Assembly (NCBI RefSeq): GCF_902459695.1
Contig: NZ_CABPRZ010000005.1
Span: 124,001 to 188,000 of the forward strand
Source of the DNA: Pandoraea terrae
Lineage (GTDB): Bacteria > Pseudomonadota > Gammaproteobacteria > Burkholderiales > Burkholderiaceae
Length of the DNA: 64,000 bases
Direction of reading: 5' to 3'
The position numbers were made by a program, and so were the translations under genes. Of the stretch, positions 53,465 to 62,861 are shown one piece after another. Position 1 is the first letter of the stretch. Every line of letters starts with the position of its first letter. The notes beneath the pieces were generated by a model. It searched no databases. It saw nothing but the letters and a program-made list of their open reading frames with translations, and was not told the origin of the DNA.

Positions 53465-54127
53465 ATGGACACCTCCGACGCCCGCAATCGCATTTTTGCC
53501 CGCATCCGCGGTGCGCAGCAGCGCCCCGCCGAATTGCGCGAGACGGAACATGCGGCGGCACAGGACTACCTTGCGCACCATCCGTCGGGCCCGCGTCCGG
53601 CATTGCCCGACGACCTCGTCGCGCATTTCATCCTGAAGGCGGAAGCGCTGGCCACGACAATCGCGCGCGTGCCTGCGCTGGCCGACGCGCCGGCGGCGGT
53701 CGCCGCGTATCTCAAGGCCCGGGAATTGCCGACGGACGCCATCGCGTGGCCGACACTGAGCGCACTGGACTGGGCCGGCGCCGGTTGCCATGTCGAATTC
53801 CGCAAGCCGCACGGTACCGATCTCGTCGGCATTACCGGCTGTTTCTGCGCCGTGGCCGAAACCGGCGCGCTGATGATGCAGTCCGGGCCGGAAACCTTCG
53901 CTTCGGCGACGCTGCTGCCGGAAACGCACGTGGCGATCGTGCCGGTTTCGCGCGTGGTCGCGGGGCATGAAGATGCCTTCGCGCTGGTGCGCAGCGAGCG
54001 CGGCCAACTGGCGCGCGCGACGAACTTCATTGCGGGGCCCTCACGCACTGCCGACATCGAGCAGACGCTCGTGCTCGGCGCGCATGGGCCGTATCGCGTC
54101 CACGTGATCCTTGTCGACGGCGCGTGA
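53465..54127 (+). CDS. LutC-like lactate utilisation (LUD-domain) protein
   Basis: A 220-aa protein with a single LUD domain: DLVGITGCFCAVAETGALMMQSG and RTADIEQTLVLGAHGPYRVHVIL. In LutABC this subunit works with Fe-S proteins LutA and LutB in L-lactate oxidation. Here lutA and lutB are not adjacent: pncB lies directly upstream and an antiporter downstream. So it is a lone LutC, either partnering distant genes or doing something else. The start follows AGGAAGCTCGC. Confidence 0.85.
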   Translation: MDTSDARNRIFARIRGAQQRPAELRETEHAAAQDYLAHHPSGPRPALPDDLVAHFILKAEALATTIARVPALADAPAAVAAYLKARELPTDAIAWPTLSALDWAGAGCHVEFRKPHGTDLVGITGCFCAVAETGALMMQSGPETFASATLLPETHVAIVPVSRVVAGHEDAFALVRSERGQLARATNFIAGPSRTADIEQTLVLGAHGPYRVHVILVDGA

Positions 54128-54282
54128 GCGCAGGCGCGGGACGCATTGACAATACGCGGCGTCCGCCGGGCGTTTGCGCTGTGTTTTGGGGGAATTCCCA
54201 ATCGTTGGGGAGGGGCGGGCACTTCGGGCCGGCGCAGGACTCGAACTGGCTTTACAACATAACCACAAGGGGCCATGACCGC

Positions 54283-55701
54283 ATGCAAAAACTGTTTCCC
54301 GGCGCGTTCGCTATCGTCTTTCTCACCCTGCTGAGCCCAGCCGTCCAGGCGGCTGAGCTCAACGGCGCGCAACTGAGCGCAGCGTGGGGCGTGCCGTTCG
54401 CGGGGCTGCTCCTGTCGATTGCGCTCGGGCCATTGCTCGCGCCGGCGTTCTGGCATCACCATTTCGGCAAGATCTCCGCGTTCTGGGCGGCAGCCTTTTT
54501 TCTCCCGTTCGCGCTCGTGCAAGGCGTGGGGCCGGCGTGGCACGGCGCGGTGCATGCGCTCGTGGCCGAATACATTCCGTTCGTCATCCTGCTGATCGCG
54601 CTGTATACCGCTGCGGGCGGCATCTGCGTGCGCGGCAATCTGCACGGTTCCGCGAAGCTCAATACCGGCTTGCTCGCGCTCGGCACCTTCCTTGCGAGCA
54701 TCATGGGCACGACGGGCGCGGCCATGTTGCTGATTCGTCCGTTGATCCGCGCGAACGATAACCGCAAGCACAATGTGCATGTGGTCGTGTTTTTCATTTT
54801 TCTTGTCGCCAACGCAGGGGGCTCGCTGACGCCGCTGGGCGATCCGCCGCTGTTTCTTGGCTTCCTGCAGGGTGTCGATTTTTTCTGGACCACGGCACAA
54901 CTGTGGCCTGAAACGCTGATGGCGTGCGGGATCCTGCTGCTGCTGTTCTTCATCATCGACAGCTATTACTTCCGTCAGCCGGATGAGCAGAAGATCTCCC
55001 GGCTCGATCCCACGCCGGACGCCCCGCCCGTGAGCCTCGACGGCAAGCGCAATTTCTTCCTGCTGGCAGCGGCGGTGGGTCTCGTGCTGATGAGCGGCAT
55101 CTGGAAGCCGGGGGTCGTGTTCGACGTGGCGGGCACGCCGGTCGAGCTGCAGAATATCGCGCGCGACGCAGGGCTCCTGATCGTCGTGCTGATTTCGCTC
55201 GCGATCACGCCCAAGACCGCGCGTACCGGCAACGATTTCAACTGGGAGCCGATGAAGGAAGTCGCGAAGCTGTTCGCCGGCATCTTCCTCACGATTATCC
55301 CCGTGGTCGAGATCCTGCGTGCCGGCGAGGCAGGGGCGTTGGGCTGGGTGATCCGCCTGGTGAGCGGCCCCGGTGGCGAACCGAACAACGTGATGTACTT
55401 CTGGGCCACCGGCCTGTTGTCGTCGTTCCTCGACAACGCGCCGACCTATCTCGTGTTCTTCAACACGGCCGGCGGGGATGCGCAGACGTTGATGACGGCA
55501 GGCGCCTCCACGCTGGCGGCAATTTCGGCCGGCGCCGTGTTCATGGGCGCCAACACATACATCGGCAATGCGCCGAACTTCATGGTCAAGGCGATCGCGG
55601 AGCAGCGCGGCATCAAGATGCCGAGTTTCTTCGGCTACATGCTGTGGTCAGGCGCGATCCTGTTGCCGCTGTTCGTCGTCATGACCGTATTCTTCAAGTG
55701 A
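54283..55701 (+). CDS. Sodium:proton antiporter (NhaD/CitMHS-related)
   Basis: A 472-aa polytopic membrane protein with a signal-like first helix (AFAIVFLTLLSPAVQA) and about 12 helices. Conserved helix-break motifs include GTTGAAMLLIRPLIR, GGSLTPLGDPPLFLG and SSFLDNAPTYLVFFN, which place it in the ion-transporter superfamily near NhaD. It should exchange sodium for protons, though organic-acid transport is an alternative. ATG 54283 is chosen; the in-frame upstream segment does not look like protein. Confidence 0.82.
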   Translation: MQKLFPGAFAIVFLTLLSPAVQAAELNGAQLSAAWGVPFAGLLLSIALGPLLAPAFWHHHFGKISAFWAAAFFLPFALVQGVGPAWHGAVHALVAEYIPFVILLIALYTAAGGICVRGNLHGSAKLNTGLLALGTFLASIMGTTGAAMLLIRPLIRANDNRKHNVHVVVFFIFLVANAGGSLTPLGDPPLFLGFLQGVDFFWTTAQLWPETLMACGILLLLFFIIDSYYFRQPDEQKISRLDPTPDAPPVSLDGKRNFFLLAAAVGLVLMSGIWKPGVVFDVAGTPVELQNIARDAGLLIVVLISLAITPKTARTGNDFNWEPMKEVAKLFAGIFLTIIPVVEILRAGEAGALGWVIRLVSGPGGEPNNVMYFWATGLLSSFLDNAPTYLVFFNTAGGDAQTLMTAGASTLAAISAGAVFMGANTYIGNAPNFMVKAIAEQRGIKMPSFFGYMLWSGAILLPLFVVMTVFFK

Positions 55702-55711
55702 GGCGGACGAA

Positions 55712-56701
55712 GTGAAACCGAAAATCCTTGTCGCGCGAGCGATCTTCCCGGACGTCATCGAACGGCTGACCCGGTATTTCGAAGTGGAAACGAACGATGC
55801 CGACGTCATCATGCCGCCGGCCCAACTGGCTGCGCATCTTGCCGACAAGGACGGTGCCCTGACCACGGCGAGCGAGCGCGTCGACGCGACTGTCCTGGCA
55901 GCGGCGCCGAAACTGCGCGTCGTGGCCAACATGGCGGTTGGCTACAACAACTTCGACCTCGACGCGATGACCGCGAAGGGGGTCATGGCCACGAACACGC
56001 CGGACGTCCTCAACGAAACCACCGCCGATTTCGGCTGGGCATTGCTGATGGCCACGGCGCGCCGTATCACCGAATCCGAGCGCTGGCTGCGCGAGGGCCG
56101 CTGGGACAAGTGGGCGTACGACATGTTCCTTGGCGCCGACATTCACGGCGCCACGCTCGGCATCATCGGCATGGGGCGCATTGGCCAGGCGATCGCGCGC
56201 CGTGCCGCCGGATTCAACATGCATGTCGTCTATCACAACCGCTCGCGGCTCGATGCAACGCTGGAAGCGGCGTGCAAGGCGTCGTACGTTGGCAAGGACG
56301 AACTGCTACGGAGTGCCGACCACGTCATTCTGGTGCTGCCGTATTCGGCGGCCACGCATCACACCATCGGCGCGGCGGAATTGGCGCAGATGAAGCCGAC
56401 GGCCACGCTGGTCAACCTTGCGCGTGGCGGTATCGTCGACGACGCGGCGTTGGCGCGCGCGCTGGCGGAAAAACGGATTGCGGCGGCCGGGCTCGATGTC
56501 TTCGAAGGCGAACCGAATGTGCATCCCGATCTGTTGACGGTGCCCAACGTCGTGCTCACGCCGCATATCGCGAGCGCCTCGGCGGCGACGCGCCGCGGCA
56601 TGGCGAATCTTGCGGCCGACAATCTGATCGCCGCATTGGGGTTCGGCGCCGACGCGGGCAGGCCGCCATGCCTGCTGAATCCGTCCGTTCTCGGCAAGTA
56701 A
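55712..56701 (+). CDS. D-2-hydroxyacid dehydrogenase, glyoxylate/hydroxypyruvate reductase-like
   Basis: A 329-aa NAD(P)-dependent enzyme. The nucleotide-binding GMGRIGQAIA is at about 150-160, and the catalytic triad lies in LVNLARGGIVDD (Arg), DVFEGEP (Glu) and LTPHIASAS (His). It resembles GhrB / D-glycerate dehydrogenase. It would reduce glyoxylate to glycolate or hydroxypyruvate to glycerate, and so could recycle the product of the glc operon. GTG 55712 follows a GAGGCGGACGA site, 10 bases after the antiporter stop. Confidence 0.88.
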   Translation: MKPKILVARAIFPDVIERLTRYFEVETNDADVIMPPAQLAAHLADKDGALTTASERVDATVLAAAPKLRVVANMAVGYNNFDLDAMTAKGVMATNTPDVLNETTADFGWALLMATARRITESERWLREGRWDKWAYDMFLGADIHGATLGIIGMGRIGQAIARRAAGFNMHVVYHNRSRLDATLEAACKASYVGKDELLRSADHVILVLPYSAATHHTIGAAELAQMKPTATLVNLARGGIVDDAALARALAEKRIAAAGLDVFEGEPNVHPDLLTVPNVVLTPHIASASAATRRGMANLAADNLIAALGFGADAGRPPCLLNPSVLGK

Positions 56702-56713
56702 GGAGTTTGCGCA

Positions 56714-58159
56714 GTGGAAATGATGCTTGTGGCGCTGTCGGCGCTGAGTCTGCTGGTGATCATCGCGGTCGCCGTGCGGGTCTGGTCGGGCAACGGCAAT
56801 GCCGGGGTGCGCGATGCGTTGGCATCGACTCGCGACGATCTGCTGCGTGCTGCCGAGCGCACCGAGCGCGGTTTGCGCGAGGAGTTCGCGGACACGGCGC
56901 GGGCCGCCCGCGCAGAGCAGAGTACGCAGATGGCGCAGTTCCAGCAGACCCTGGCCGCGCAGATGACGAGTGTGGCGACCGTCCAGAACAATCAGATCGA
57001 CGGCTTCGCGCAGCAGTTGGCCAAGCTGACGGAATCCAACGCTGCACAGCTCGATGCGGTGCGGCAGAGCCTGATGCAGAACGGTCAGCAGATGCGTGAG
57101 GAACAGTCCGCGGCGCTGCGCCGCTTCGGCGAGGCGCAGCATCAGCAACTGACGCAATTGAGCGAAGGCAACGAACGGCGTCTGGCGGAAGTTCGCGCAA
57201 CGCTCGAACAGAAGCTCAAGGACATCGAGGTCAACAATGCGGCGAAGCTCGAAGAGATGCGCCGCACCGTCGACGAAAAGCTGCATGCTACGCTCGAACA
57301 GCGTCTGGGCGAGTCGTTCAAGCTCGTATCCGACCGGCTCGAACAGGTGCATCGCGGCTTGGGCGAGATGCAATCGCTGGCAGCCGGCGTGGGCGATCTC
57401 AAGCGGGTGTTGACGAATGTCAAGACGCGCGGTATCTGGGGGGAAGTGCAGCTCGAAGCCTTGCTCGATCAACTGCTGACCAGCGATCAGTACGCGAAGA
57501 ATGTCGCGACGGTGCCGGGCAGCGGCGAGCGCGTCGAATTTGCGATTGCATTACCCGGGGCCAACGGCGAGCAGGGCAAGCCGGTCTGGCTGCCGATCGA
57601 TGCCAAGTTCCCGCGCGAGGATTACGAGCGCCTGCTCGACGCGCAGGAGCGTGCCGATCCGGCCGCCGTTGAAGAGGCGTCGAAGGCGCTGGAGGCGCGG
57701 ATTCGGTTGGAAGCGCGCACGATTGCCGAGAAGTACCTTTCGCCCCCGCACACCACGGACTTCGCGCTGCTGTTCCTGCCGACGGAGGGGTTGTACGCAG
57801 AAATCCTGCGCCGCCCGGGCCTGTCGGACCTGTTGCAACGTGATTTCCGCGTGACGGTAGCCGGCCCGACAACGCTGACGGCATTGCTCAACAGCTTGCA
57901 GATGGGTTTCCGCACGCTGGCCATCGAGCGGCGTTCGAGCGAAGTCTGGCAGGTGCTCGGCGCGGTGAAGACCGAGTTCACCAAGTTCGGCGACGTGCTG
58001 GCAAAGACGAAATCGCAGCTGGAAACGGTGACGCGGTCCATCGATCAGGCGGAGGTACGCACGCGTCAGATGGCGCGCAAGCTCAAGACGGTCGAAGCGT
58101 TGCCGGGTGAACAGGCGACGGCGCTGCTTGGCGCGGACGGCTTCGCCGACGAGGAATAA
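56714..58159 (+). CDS. rmuC: DNA recombination protein RmuC
   Basis: A 481-aa protein: an N-terminal membrane anchor (about 4-22, LVALSALSLLVIIAVAV), a long coiled coil (about 30-200) and the RmuC nuclease-like domain (about 230-430; VKTRGIWGEVQLEALLDQLL, VWLPIDAKFPREDYERL, FLPTEGLYAEIL). RmuC limits inversion at short repeats by a poorly defined nuclease activity. GTG 56714 follows AAGGAG by 9 bases. It may be co-transcribed with the dehydrogenase gene. Confidence 0.93.
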   Translation: MEMMLVALSALSLLVIIAVAVRVWSGNGNAGVRDALASTRDDLLRAAERTERGLREEFADTARAARAEQSTQMAQFQQTLAAQMTSVATVQNNQIDGFAQQLAKLTESNAAQLDAVRQSLMQNGQQMREEQSAALRRFGEAQHQQLTQLSEGNERRLAEVRATLEQKLKDIEVNNAAKLEEMRRTVDEKLHATLEQRLGESFKLVSDRLEQVHRGLGEMQSLAAGVGDLKRVLTNVKTRGIWGEVQLEALLDQLLTSDQYAKNVATVPGSGERVEFAIALPGANGEQGKPVWLPIDAKFPREDYERLLDAQERADPAAVEEASKALEARIRLEARTIAEKYLSPPHTTDFALLFLPTEGLYAEILRRPGLSDLLQRDFRVTVAGPTTLTALLNSLQMGFRTLAIERRSSEVWQVLGAVKTEFTKFGDVLAKTKSQLETVTRSIDQAEVRTRQMARKLKTVEALPGEQATALLGADGFADEE

Positions 58160-58223
58160 GGTCGTGCCTGCACGGCCGCCCGGCAGGACACGTTCGCGAG
58201 CCCGATATTGGCGTGAACCGGCC

Positions 58224-58499
58224 CTAATCCGTTTCGGGCACGTCCGACAGCGTGATCTCGATGCCGCCGAAACGCACGGCCACCCAGTTATAGGCGTGGC
58301 AGGCAATCCACAGCAGCACGAAGCCGAGCACGGCATTCAGGAGCAGCGCAGAGAAGAAGGTCAGGCCGGGCAGGTCGCCGTAGCGCAGGAAGGCGGCCAG
58401 GAATGCCAGCAGCACGAGCGGGATGCTGAACGTCAGATAGATCAATACAAGGGCTTTGGCGGTCTGTCCCGGGCTGATGTAGGTAATCTGTTTTTTCAT
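58224..58499 (-). CDS. Small membrane protein, unrecognised
   Basis: A 91-aa protein with two predicted helices (about 15-38 and 50-72). It starts MKKQITYISPGQTAKALVLIY and ends with a short charged tail GGIEITLSDVPETD. The first ATG shown agrees with the hydrophobicity; a longer frame (20 more residues) is less likely. The function is unknown. It lies between rmuC (convergent) and moeA (same strand). Confidence 0.65.
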   Translation of the reverse strand: MKKQITYISPGQTAKALVLIYLTFSIPLVLLAFLAAFLRYGDLPGLTFFSALLLNAVLGFVLLWIACHAYNWVAVRFGGIEITLSDVPETD

Positions 58500-58551
58500 T
58501 ATAAGAATCGACGGTAAAAGAAGACGTTGCGCGCAGTCGCTAACAGTGGCG

Positions 58552-59829
58552 TCAGACAAGTCCTTCGAAAACGGTCACCCCGACCGTCTCTCCGGCGGCC
58601 ACGTCGCCGCGCCCATGCTCGAGCACGACGAAACAGTTGGCCTCGCTCATCGTACGAAGGACACCCGCGCCCTGCGCGCCGGCGACGGTGACCTGCCATT
58701 GGCCGGCGGCGTCCCGCGCCAGGATGCCGCGCAGGAACTCAGTACGCCCGGGGCGTTTCGCGATCGCCGTGGCCGTTGCCACGGGCAGGCACGGCAGCGG
58801 CTGTGGCGCCGCACCCATCATCGCAAACAGCGCGTCGCGCACGATCTGGTAGAACGACGACATCACGGCGGCCGGATTGCCGGGCAAGCCAAACAGCAGC
58901 GCGTTGCGGCCATCGCAGTCCAGACGTCCGAATGCGAAAGGACGGCCCGGGCGCATGGCGATCTTCCAGAACGCGACCTCGCCGAGCCGCGCCATCATTT
59001 CACGCGTAAAATCCGCTTCCCCGACGGATACGCCACCCGAAGTAATGATCGCGTCGGCATCCCGGCACGCGACGCGCAGCGTGGCTTCGAGCGCCTGGGG
59101 ATCGTCGCGCACGACGCCGAGATCGAGGACCTCGACGCCCAGGCGCGTGAGCATGCCGAACAGCGTATAGCGGTTGCTGTCATAGAGCGTGCCCGGCTCG
59201 AGCGGCTGGCCGACCGAGCGCAGTTCGTCGCCCGTTGAGAAGAAGGCCACGCGAAGCCGGCGGCGTACCGGGACTTCGGCGATGCCGAGCGACGCGATGA
59301 GCCCGATGTCGGCGGGACGCAGGACCTTGCCGGCCAGCATGGCCGGCTGGCCTTGCGCCAGGTCCTCTCCGGCATAGCGTACGTGACGCCGGGCCTGTAC
59401 GGCGGTGGCGTCGAACATGACCTCATCGCCGTCCGTCTGCACCAATTCCTGCGGAATCACGGTATCGCAACCTGCGGGCAGGTGCGCGCCGGTCATGATG
59501 CGAACGCACTGTCCTGCGCAGGCGCTGCCGCCAAACGGGCGCCCTGCCAGCGCGCGGCCGGCGACCGCCAGACGCACCACGCCGCCCGCCGCGAGCGCAT
59601 CGCCGGCGAAGGCATAGCCGTCCATGGCGGCATTGTCGAAGGCGGGGACATCGAGCGGGGAAATCAGGTCGCGCCCAAGCACACGGTCGAGTGCGCTGCG
59701 CACGGCGACCGATTCGATCGCCTCGACCGGTTGCGCCAGGCGCGCGACGATGCTGCGCGCGGCGTCGACCGTCAAGGCGTTCGGGTCGTAGTCCGGCAGG
59801 CCAACCAGGGCGTCGTCTAGTGTTTTCAT
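58552..59829 (-). CDS. moeA: Molybdopterin molybdotransferase MoeA
   Basis: A 425-aa enzyme that inserts molybdate into adenylylated molybdopterin to give Moco. DVPAFDNAAMDGYAFAGD is the N-terminal signature; TGDELRS and SGGVSVGEADF are the MoCF-binding-domain loops. It is downstream of mobA on the same strand (44 bases), in a Moco block with moaA. The start is ATG 59829. Confidence 0.93.
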   Translation of the reverse strand: MKTLDDALVGLPDYDPNALTVDAARSIVARLAQPVEAIESVAVRSALDRVLGRDLISPLDVPAFDNAAMDGYAFAGDALAAGGVVRLAVAGRALAGRPFGGSACAGQCVRIMTGAHLPAGCDTVIPQELVQTDGDEVMFDATAVQARRHVRYAGEDLAQGQPAMLAGKVLRPADIGLIASLGIAEVPVRRRLRVAFFSTGDELRSVGQPLEPGTLYDSNRYTLFGMLTRLGVEVLDLGVVRDDPQALEATLRVACRDADAIITSGGVSVGEADFTREMMARLGEVAFWKIAMRPGRPFAFGRLDCDGRNALLFGLPGNPAAVMSSFYQIVRDALFAMMGAAPQPLPCLPVATATAIAKRPGRTEFLRGILARDAAGQWQVTVAGAQGAGVLRTMSEANCFVVLEHGRGDVAAGETVGVTVFEGLV

Positions 59830-59873
59830 TAATGTGGCGTCGCAGGACCGGCCTGCGCGAAGCGATACCAGGG

Positions 59874-60497
59874 TCAGGCCGCAGGCCCGCGCCGCTCGTA
59901 TGCGTGAAGATCCTCAAGCGTGTTGATATTGTAAAACGGACGCTCGTCGGGGAAGTGAACTTGTACGGCCTTGTGGCGTGCCAGCCACGCTTGCACGCGG
60001 CGCTCGTCCCGCGCAAGCGCTTGCGCCAGGGATCCGGCGAGCGAAGTGCGCAAAAGAGCGAAAACCGGATGCGGGCCACTGTCGGTGATGGCAAAGGCGG
60101 CATCGGCATGGCCGAGCATCAGGGCCGCGCCGAGCCGGGCGACGAGGTCACCCGGCAGGAACGGGGAGTCGCACGGGACAGTGATGACGAATGGCGTATT
60201 CGCTGCTTCGAGCCCTGCCAGCATGCCGGCGAGCGGCCCGGGAAAGCCGCCGGCGTGGTCGCCGACGACCGGCGCGCCGAGTGCGGCATAGCGGTCCGCA
60301 TGGCGATTGGCGCTTATCAGCAGCGCACCCACCTGCGGTTGCAGGCGTTGCATCACGTGCGCCGCGAGCGGTGCGCCGTGCAGGGGCTGGAGGCCCTTGT
60401 CGAGACCGCCCATGCGTTGTCCGCGCCCGCCCGCCAAAATGACGCCGGTTACCTGAGAACGATCGGGCGCGGCGGCGACGGCATCGGAGGCGGTCAT
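59874..60497 (-). CDS. mobA: Molybdenum cofactor guanylyltransferase MobA
   Basis: A 207-aa enzyme that joins GMP to Moco, giving MGD. LAGGRGQRMGGLDKGLQPL (GTP-binding loop with Lys) is near residue 20 and ITVPCDSPFLPGDL holds the metal-binding Asp. It is followed by moeA; an exported protein of unknown role lies upstream, 29 bases away. Confidence 0.93.
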   Translation of the reverse strand: MTASDAVAAAPDRSQVTGVILAGGRGQRMGGLDKGLQPLHGAPLAAHVMQRLQPQVGALLISANRHADRYAALGAPVVGDHAGGFPGPLAGMLAGLEAANTPFVITVPCDSPFLPGDLVARLGAALMLGHADAAFAITDSGPHPVFALLRTSLAGSLAQALARDERRVQAWLARHKAVQVHFPDERPFYNINTLEDLHAYERRGPAA

Positions 60498-60526
60498 GGC
60501 GAAGTCGGCCAGGTGAGGATCCGGTT

Positions 60527-61411
60527 TCAGCGGTTCAGCGCGATGACGCGCCCGTCGGCGTCGAACCAGACCGCCCCGTCGCCGAGCATGACGCCGTCTG
60601 CACGCGCGAACATCAGGCGTGGTACAGACGTGCCGATCGTTTTCACGAAACTGTCGGTGAAGATTTCGTTGTAGCGCGCGAGCAGCGTTTTCGGGTTACG
60701 CAGGATCAGCGTCTTGCCGCGAAGCGACACGCGCAACGGATAGCGGATGGACTGCGCCACAACGTCGCGCCGGTCATCGAGCACGCCGCGCCGGAACATG
60801 CCGGCAGCACGATTGACGGCCTCGTCGTCGGTCACGCCGGCGATGTTGTAGAGATGGCCGAGCTTGCCGCTCTGGATGCTCGACATGGCCAACTCGAACG
60901 GCACGGTGCGGCCGTTGCGCAGATCTTTCCATTGACCGCTCAGGACTTCACATTGCTGCGATTGTCCCGCCTGACGGTTGATGTCGTCCGGTGCGGCGAA
61001 CTCGCCTTCGAAGGTAGCGCGCGGCATGCCGCCGGCGTCGAATTCGGTCAACGACAGGCGGGTCTTGCCTTCGAGCTTGCCGGTCAGGAAGGTGTCCCCC
61101 TGCGAAGAGGCGTTGGCATAGCGGCCTTCGAGCTTGCCGCTGGACGATGGGCGCAGCACCATGCGCAGCGGATTGCGTTCACCGAGCTGGCCGCTGTATG
61201 TCAGCAGGCGATTGGTCAGGTCGCGATGGCCAGGATCGCAATCCGCATGGGCCACGGCGGGGGCGCCGAGGCAAGCGAGCGTGCCCAGCACGACAGCGCA
61301 AAGACTTGCGCGTGCAGGCGCGGCCGGGCCATACAGGCCCCGGGAGAGGCGCCGGGAGAAAAACAGGGCGAGGGCGCGGGCTTGGCGGGCGCCCGTGTCG
61401 AAAACAGTCAT
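60527..61411 (-). CDS. Exported protein of unknown function in the Moco block
   Basis: A 294-aa protein with a signal segment (about residues 35-58, LCAVVLGTLACLGAPAVAHA) preceded by a positively charged tail. I do not recognise the mature domain. There are a few Cys residues (ADCDPGHRD; QQCEVLSG), which could form a disulfide. The gene is between moaA and mobA, on the same strand, with close spacing, so it is probably co-transcribed. It may be a passenger instead of a Moco gene. The start at 61411 (MTVFDTG) is chosen over 61456. Confidence 0.7.
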   Translation of the reverse strand: MTVFDTGARQARALALFFSRRLSRGLYGPAAPARASLCAVVLGTLACLGAPAVAHADCDPGHRDLTNRLLTYSGQLGERNPLRMVLRPSSSGKLEGRYANASSQGDTFLTGKLEGKTRLSLTEFDAGGMPRATFEGEFAAPDDINRQAGQSQQCEVLSGQWKDLRNGRTVPFELAMSSIQSGKLGHLYNIAGVTDDEAVNRAAGMFRRGVLDDRRDVVAQSIRYPLRVSLRGKTLILRNPKTLLARYNEIFTDSFVKTIGTSVPRLMFARADGVMLGDGAVWFDADGRVIALNR

Positions 61412-61494
61412 GAGTCTCAATAAAACGGGTATCTGGGTGTCGAATGTCGCGCACAAACGGCATGCCGCTTCCGCGGCATGCCATCGGCGGCGTG

Positions 61495-62610
61495 TCAGCC
61501 GCCGATATACGACATCTCGACTTTAGGTGCGGCGTTTTCAGGCAAGCCTGTGGCGGCGGTTCGCAACGCTGAATAACGGTCGGTGCGGCCCGCCCAGATC
61601 TCGCCGATGGCGGCGGAGATTTCGGCGTCGCTCGCGCCACCGCGCAACAGTGCGCGAAGGTCGTGACCGGCGCTGGCAAACAGGCACAGGTACAGCTTGC
61701 CTTCCGTAGACAGCCGCGCCCGTGAACAAGTGCCGCAAAAAGCGCGTGTCACGCTGGAAATCACGCCGATTTCGCCACCACCGTCGACATAGCGCCAACG
61801 CTGGGCAGTTTCGCCCGGGTAGTTCGGTTCGAGCGGTTCCACCGGCAGATGGGCATGCAGGCGGGCGATGACGTCGGCTGACGGCAGCACGTCATCCATG
61901 CGCCAGCCATTGGAGGTGCCGACATCCATGAATTCGATGAACCGGACGACAATTCCGCTGCCGTGGAAATGGCGTGCGACTGGCACGATATCGTGGTCGT
62001 TCGTGCCGCGCTTGACGACCATGTTGACCTTGATCGGCCCGAGCCCGACGCGCTGCGCTTCGGCAATGCCTTCCAATACGCTGGCAACCGGAAAGTCGAC
62101 GTCGTTCATGCGGCGGAACGTCGCGTCGTCGAGGCTGTCGAGGCTGACTGTCACGCGTGTCAGACCCGCATCCTTCAACGTCTGCGCCTTGCGTTTGAGC
62201 AGCGAGCCGTTCGTCGTCAGGGTCAGGTCCAGGGGTTTGCCCGACGGCGTGCGGATCGCGGCGAGCATTTCAACCAGGCGCTCGAGATTCTTGCGCAGCA
62301 GCGGTTCGCCGCCCGTGAGCCGGATTTTCTCGACGCCATGGGCGACGAACAGGCGTGCCGAACGTTCGATTTCCTCGAACGTCAGCAGCGACGAATGCGG
62401 CAGAAACGTATAGTCCTTGTCGAAGACGTCCTTCGGCATGCAATACACGCACCGGAAATTGCAGCGATCGGTGACCGAAATACGCAGGTCGTGGAGGTGC
62501 CTTCCCAGGCCATCTTCGAGATGGCCGGTAGCGGGACGCAACACATCGGGAATCTGCGGCGTTTGCGTCGGATAGCGCAGATCGGTCAAGCGGATGATCG
62601 TCTCAGTCAT
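61495..62610 (-). CDS. moaA: GTP 3',8-cyclase MoaA
   Basis: A 371-aa radical-SAM enzyme, first step of molybdopterin synthesis. The N-terminal CNFRCVYC is the SAM-cluster motif; the C-terminal cluster Cys are in [11 protein letters not shown] and YLCLFA; SAM-contact segments [12 protein letters not shown] and [13 protein letters not shown] are present. It ends SYIGG, the C-terminal double glycine needed for activity. The gene is next to rne and in the same direction as mobA and moeA. Confidence 0.95.
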   Translation of the reverse strand: MTETIIRLTDLRYPTQTPQIPDVLRPATGHLEDGLGRHLHDLRISVTDRCNFRCVYCMPKDVFDKDYTFLPHSSLLTFEEIERSARLFVAHGVEKIRLTGGEPLLRKNLERLVEMLAAIRTPSGKPLDLTLTTNGSLLKRKAQTLKDAGLTRVTVSLDSLDDATFRRMNDVDFPVASVLEGIAEAQRVGLGPIKVNMVVKRGTNDHDIVPVARHFHGSGIVVRFIEFMDVGTSNGWRMDDVLPSADVIARLHAHLPVEPLEPNYPGETAQRWRYVDGGGEIGVISSVTRAFCGTCSRARLSTEGKLYLCLFASAGHDLRALLRGGASDAEISAAIGEIWAGRTDRYSALRTAATGLPENAAPKVEMSYIGG

Positions 62611-62796
62611 GGTAAAGGCCCTGCGCCTTCATTCTAGCGAATCCATTTCAATGGCGCAGAAACCCCGGAGCCGGGGCAGGCTTACCTTGGGGGGGAGATA
62701 AGCGGAAAATGCTGCGGGAGATACAGGTATTGTGATGAAACTTCGGGATTGGTGCAATGCGGTCAACCCCGAATGTCCGTGGTACACGGTAGGCAG

Positions 62797-62826
62797 CAAA
62801 AAAGGGGGCCGAAGCCCCCATTTTTG
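62797..62826 (-). terminator. Rho-independent terminator of rne
   Basis: On the minus strand GGGGGC-TTCG-GCCCCC is followed by seven T residues, 36 bases after the rne stop. The plus strand also has a T tract, so it may work both ways. Confidence 0.85.
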
Positions 62827-62861
62827 CGACTGTCGTCAGCCGATGCTGCCAGTTCGTACGA

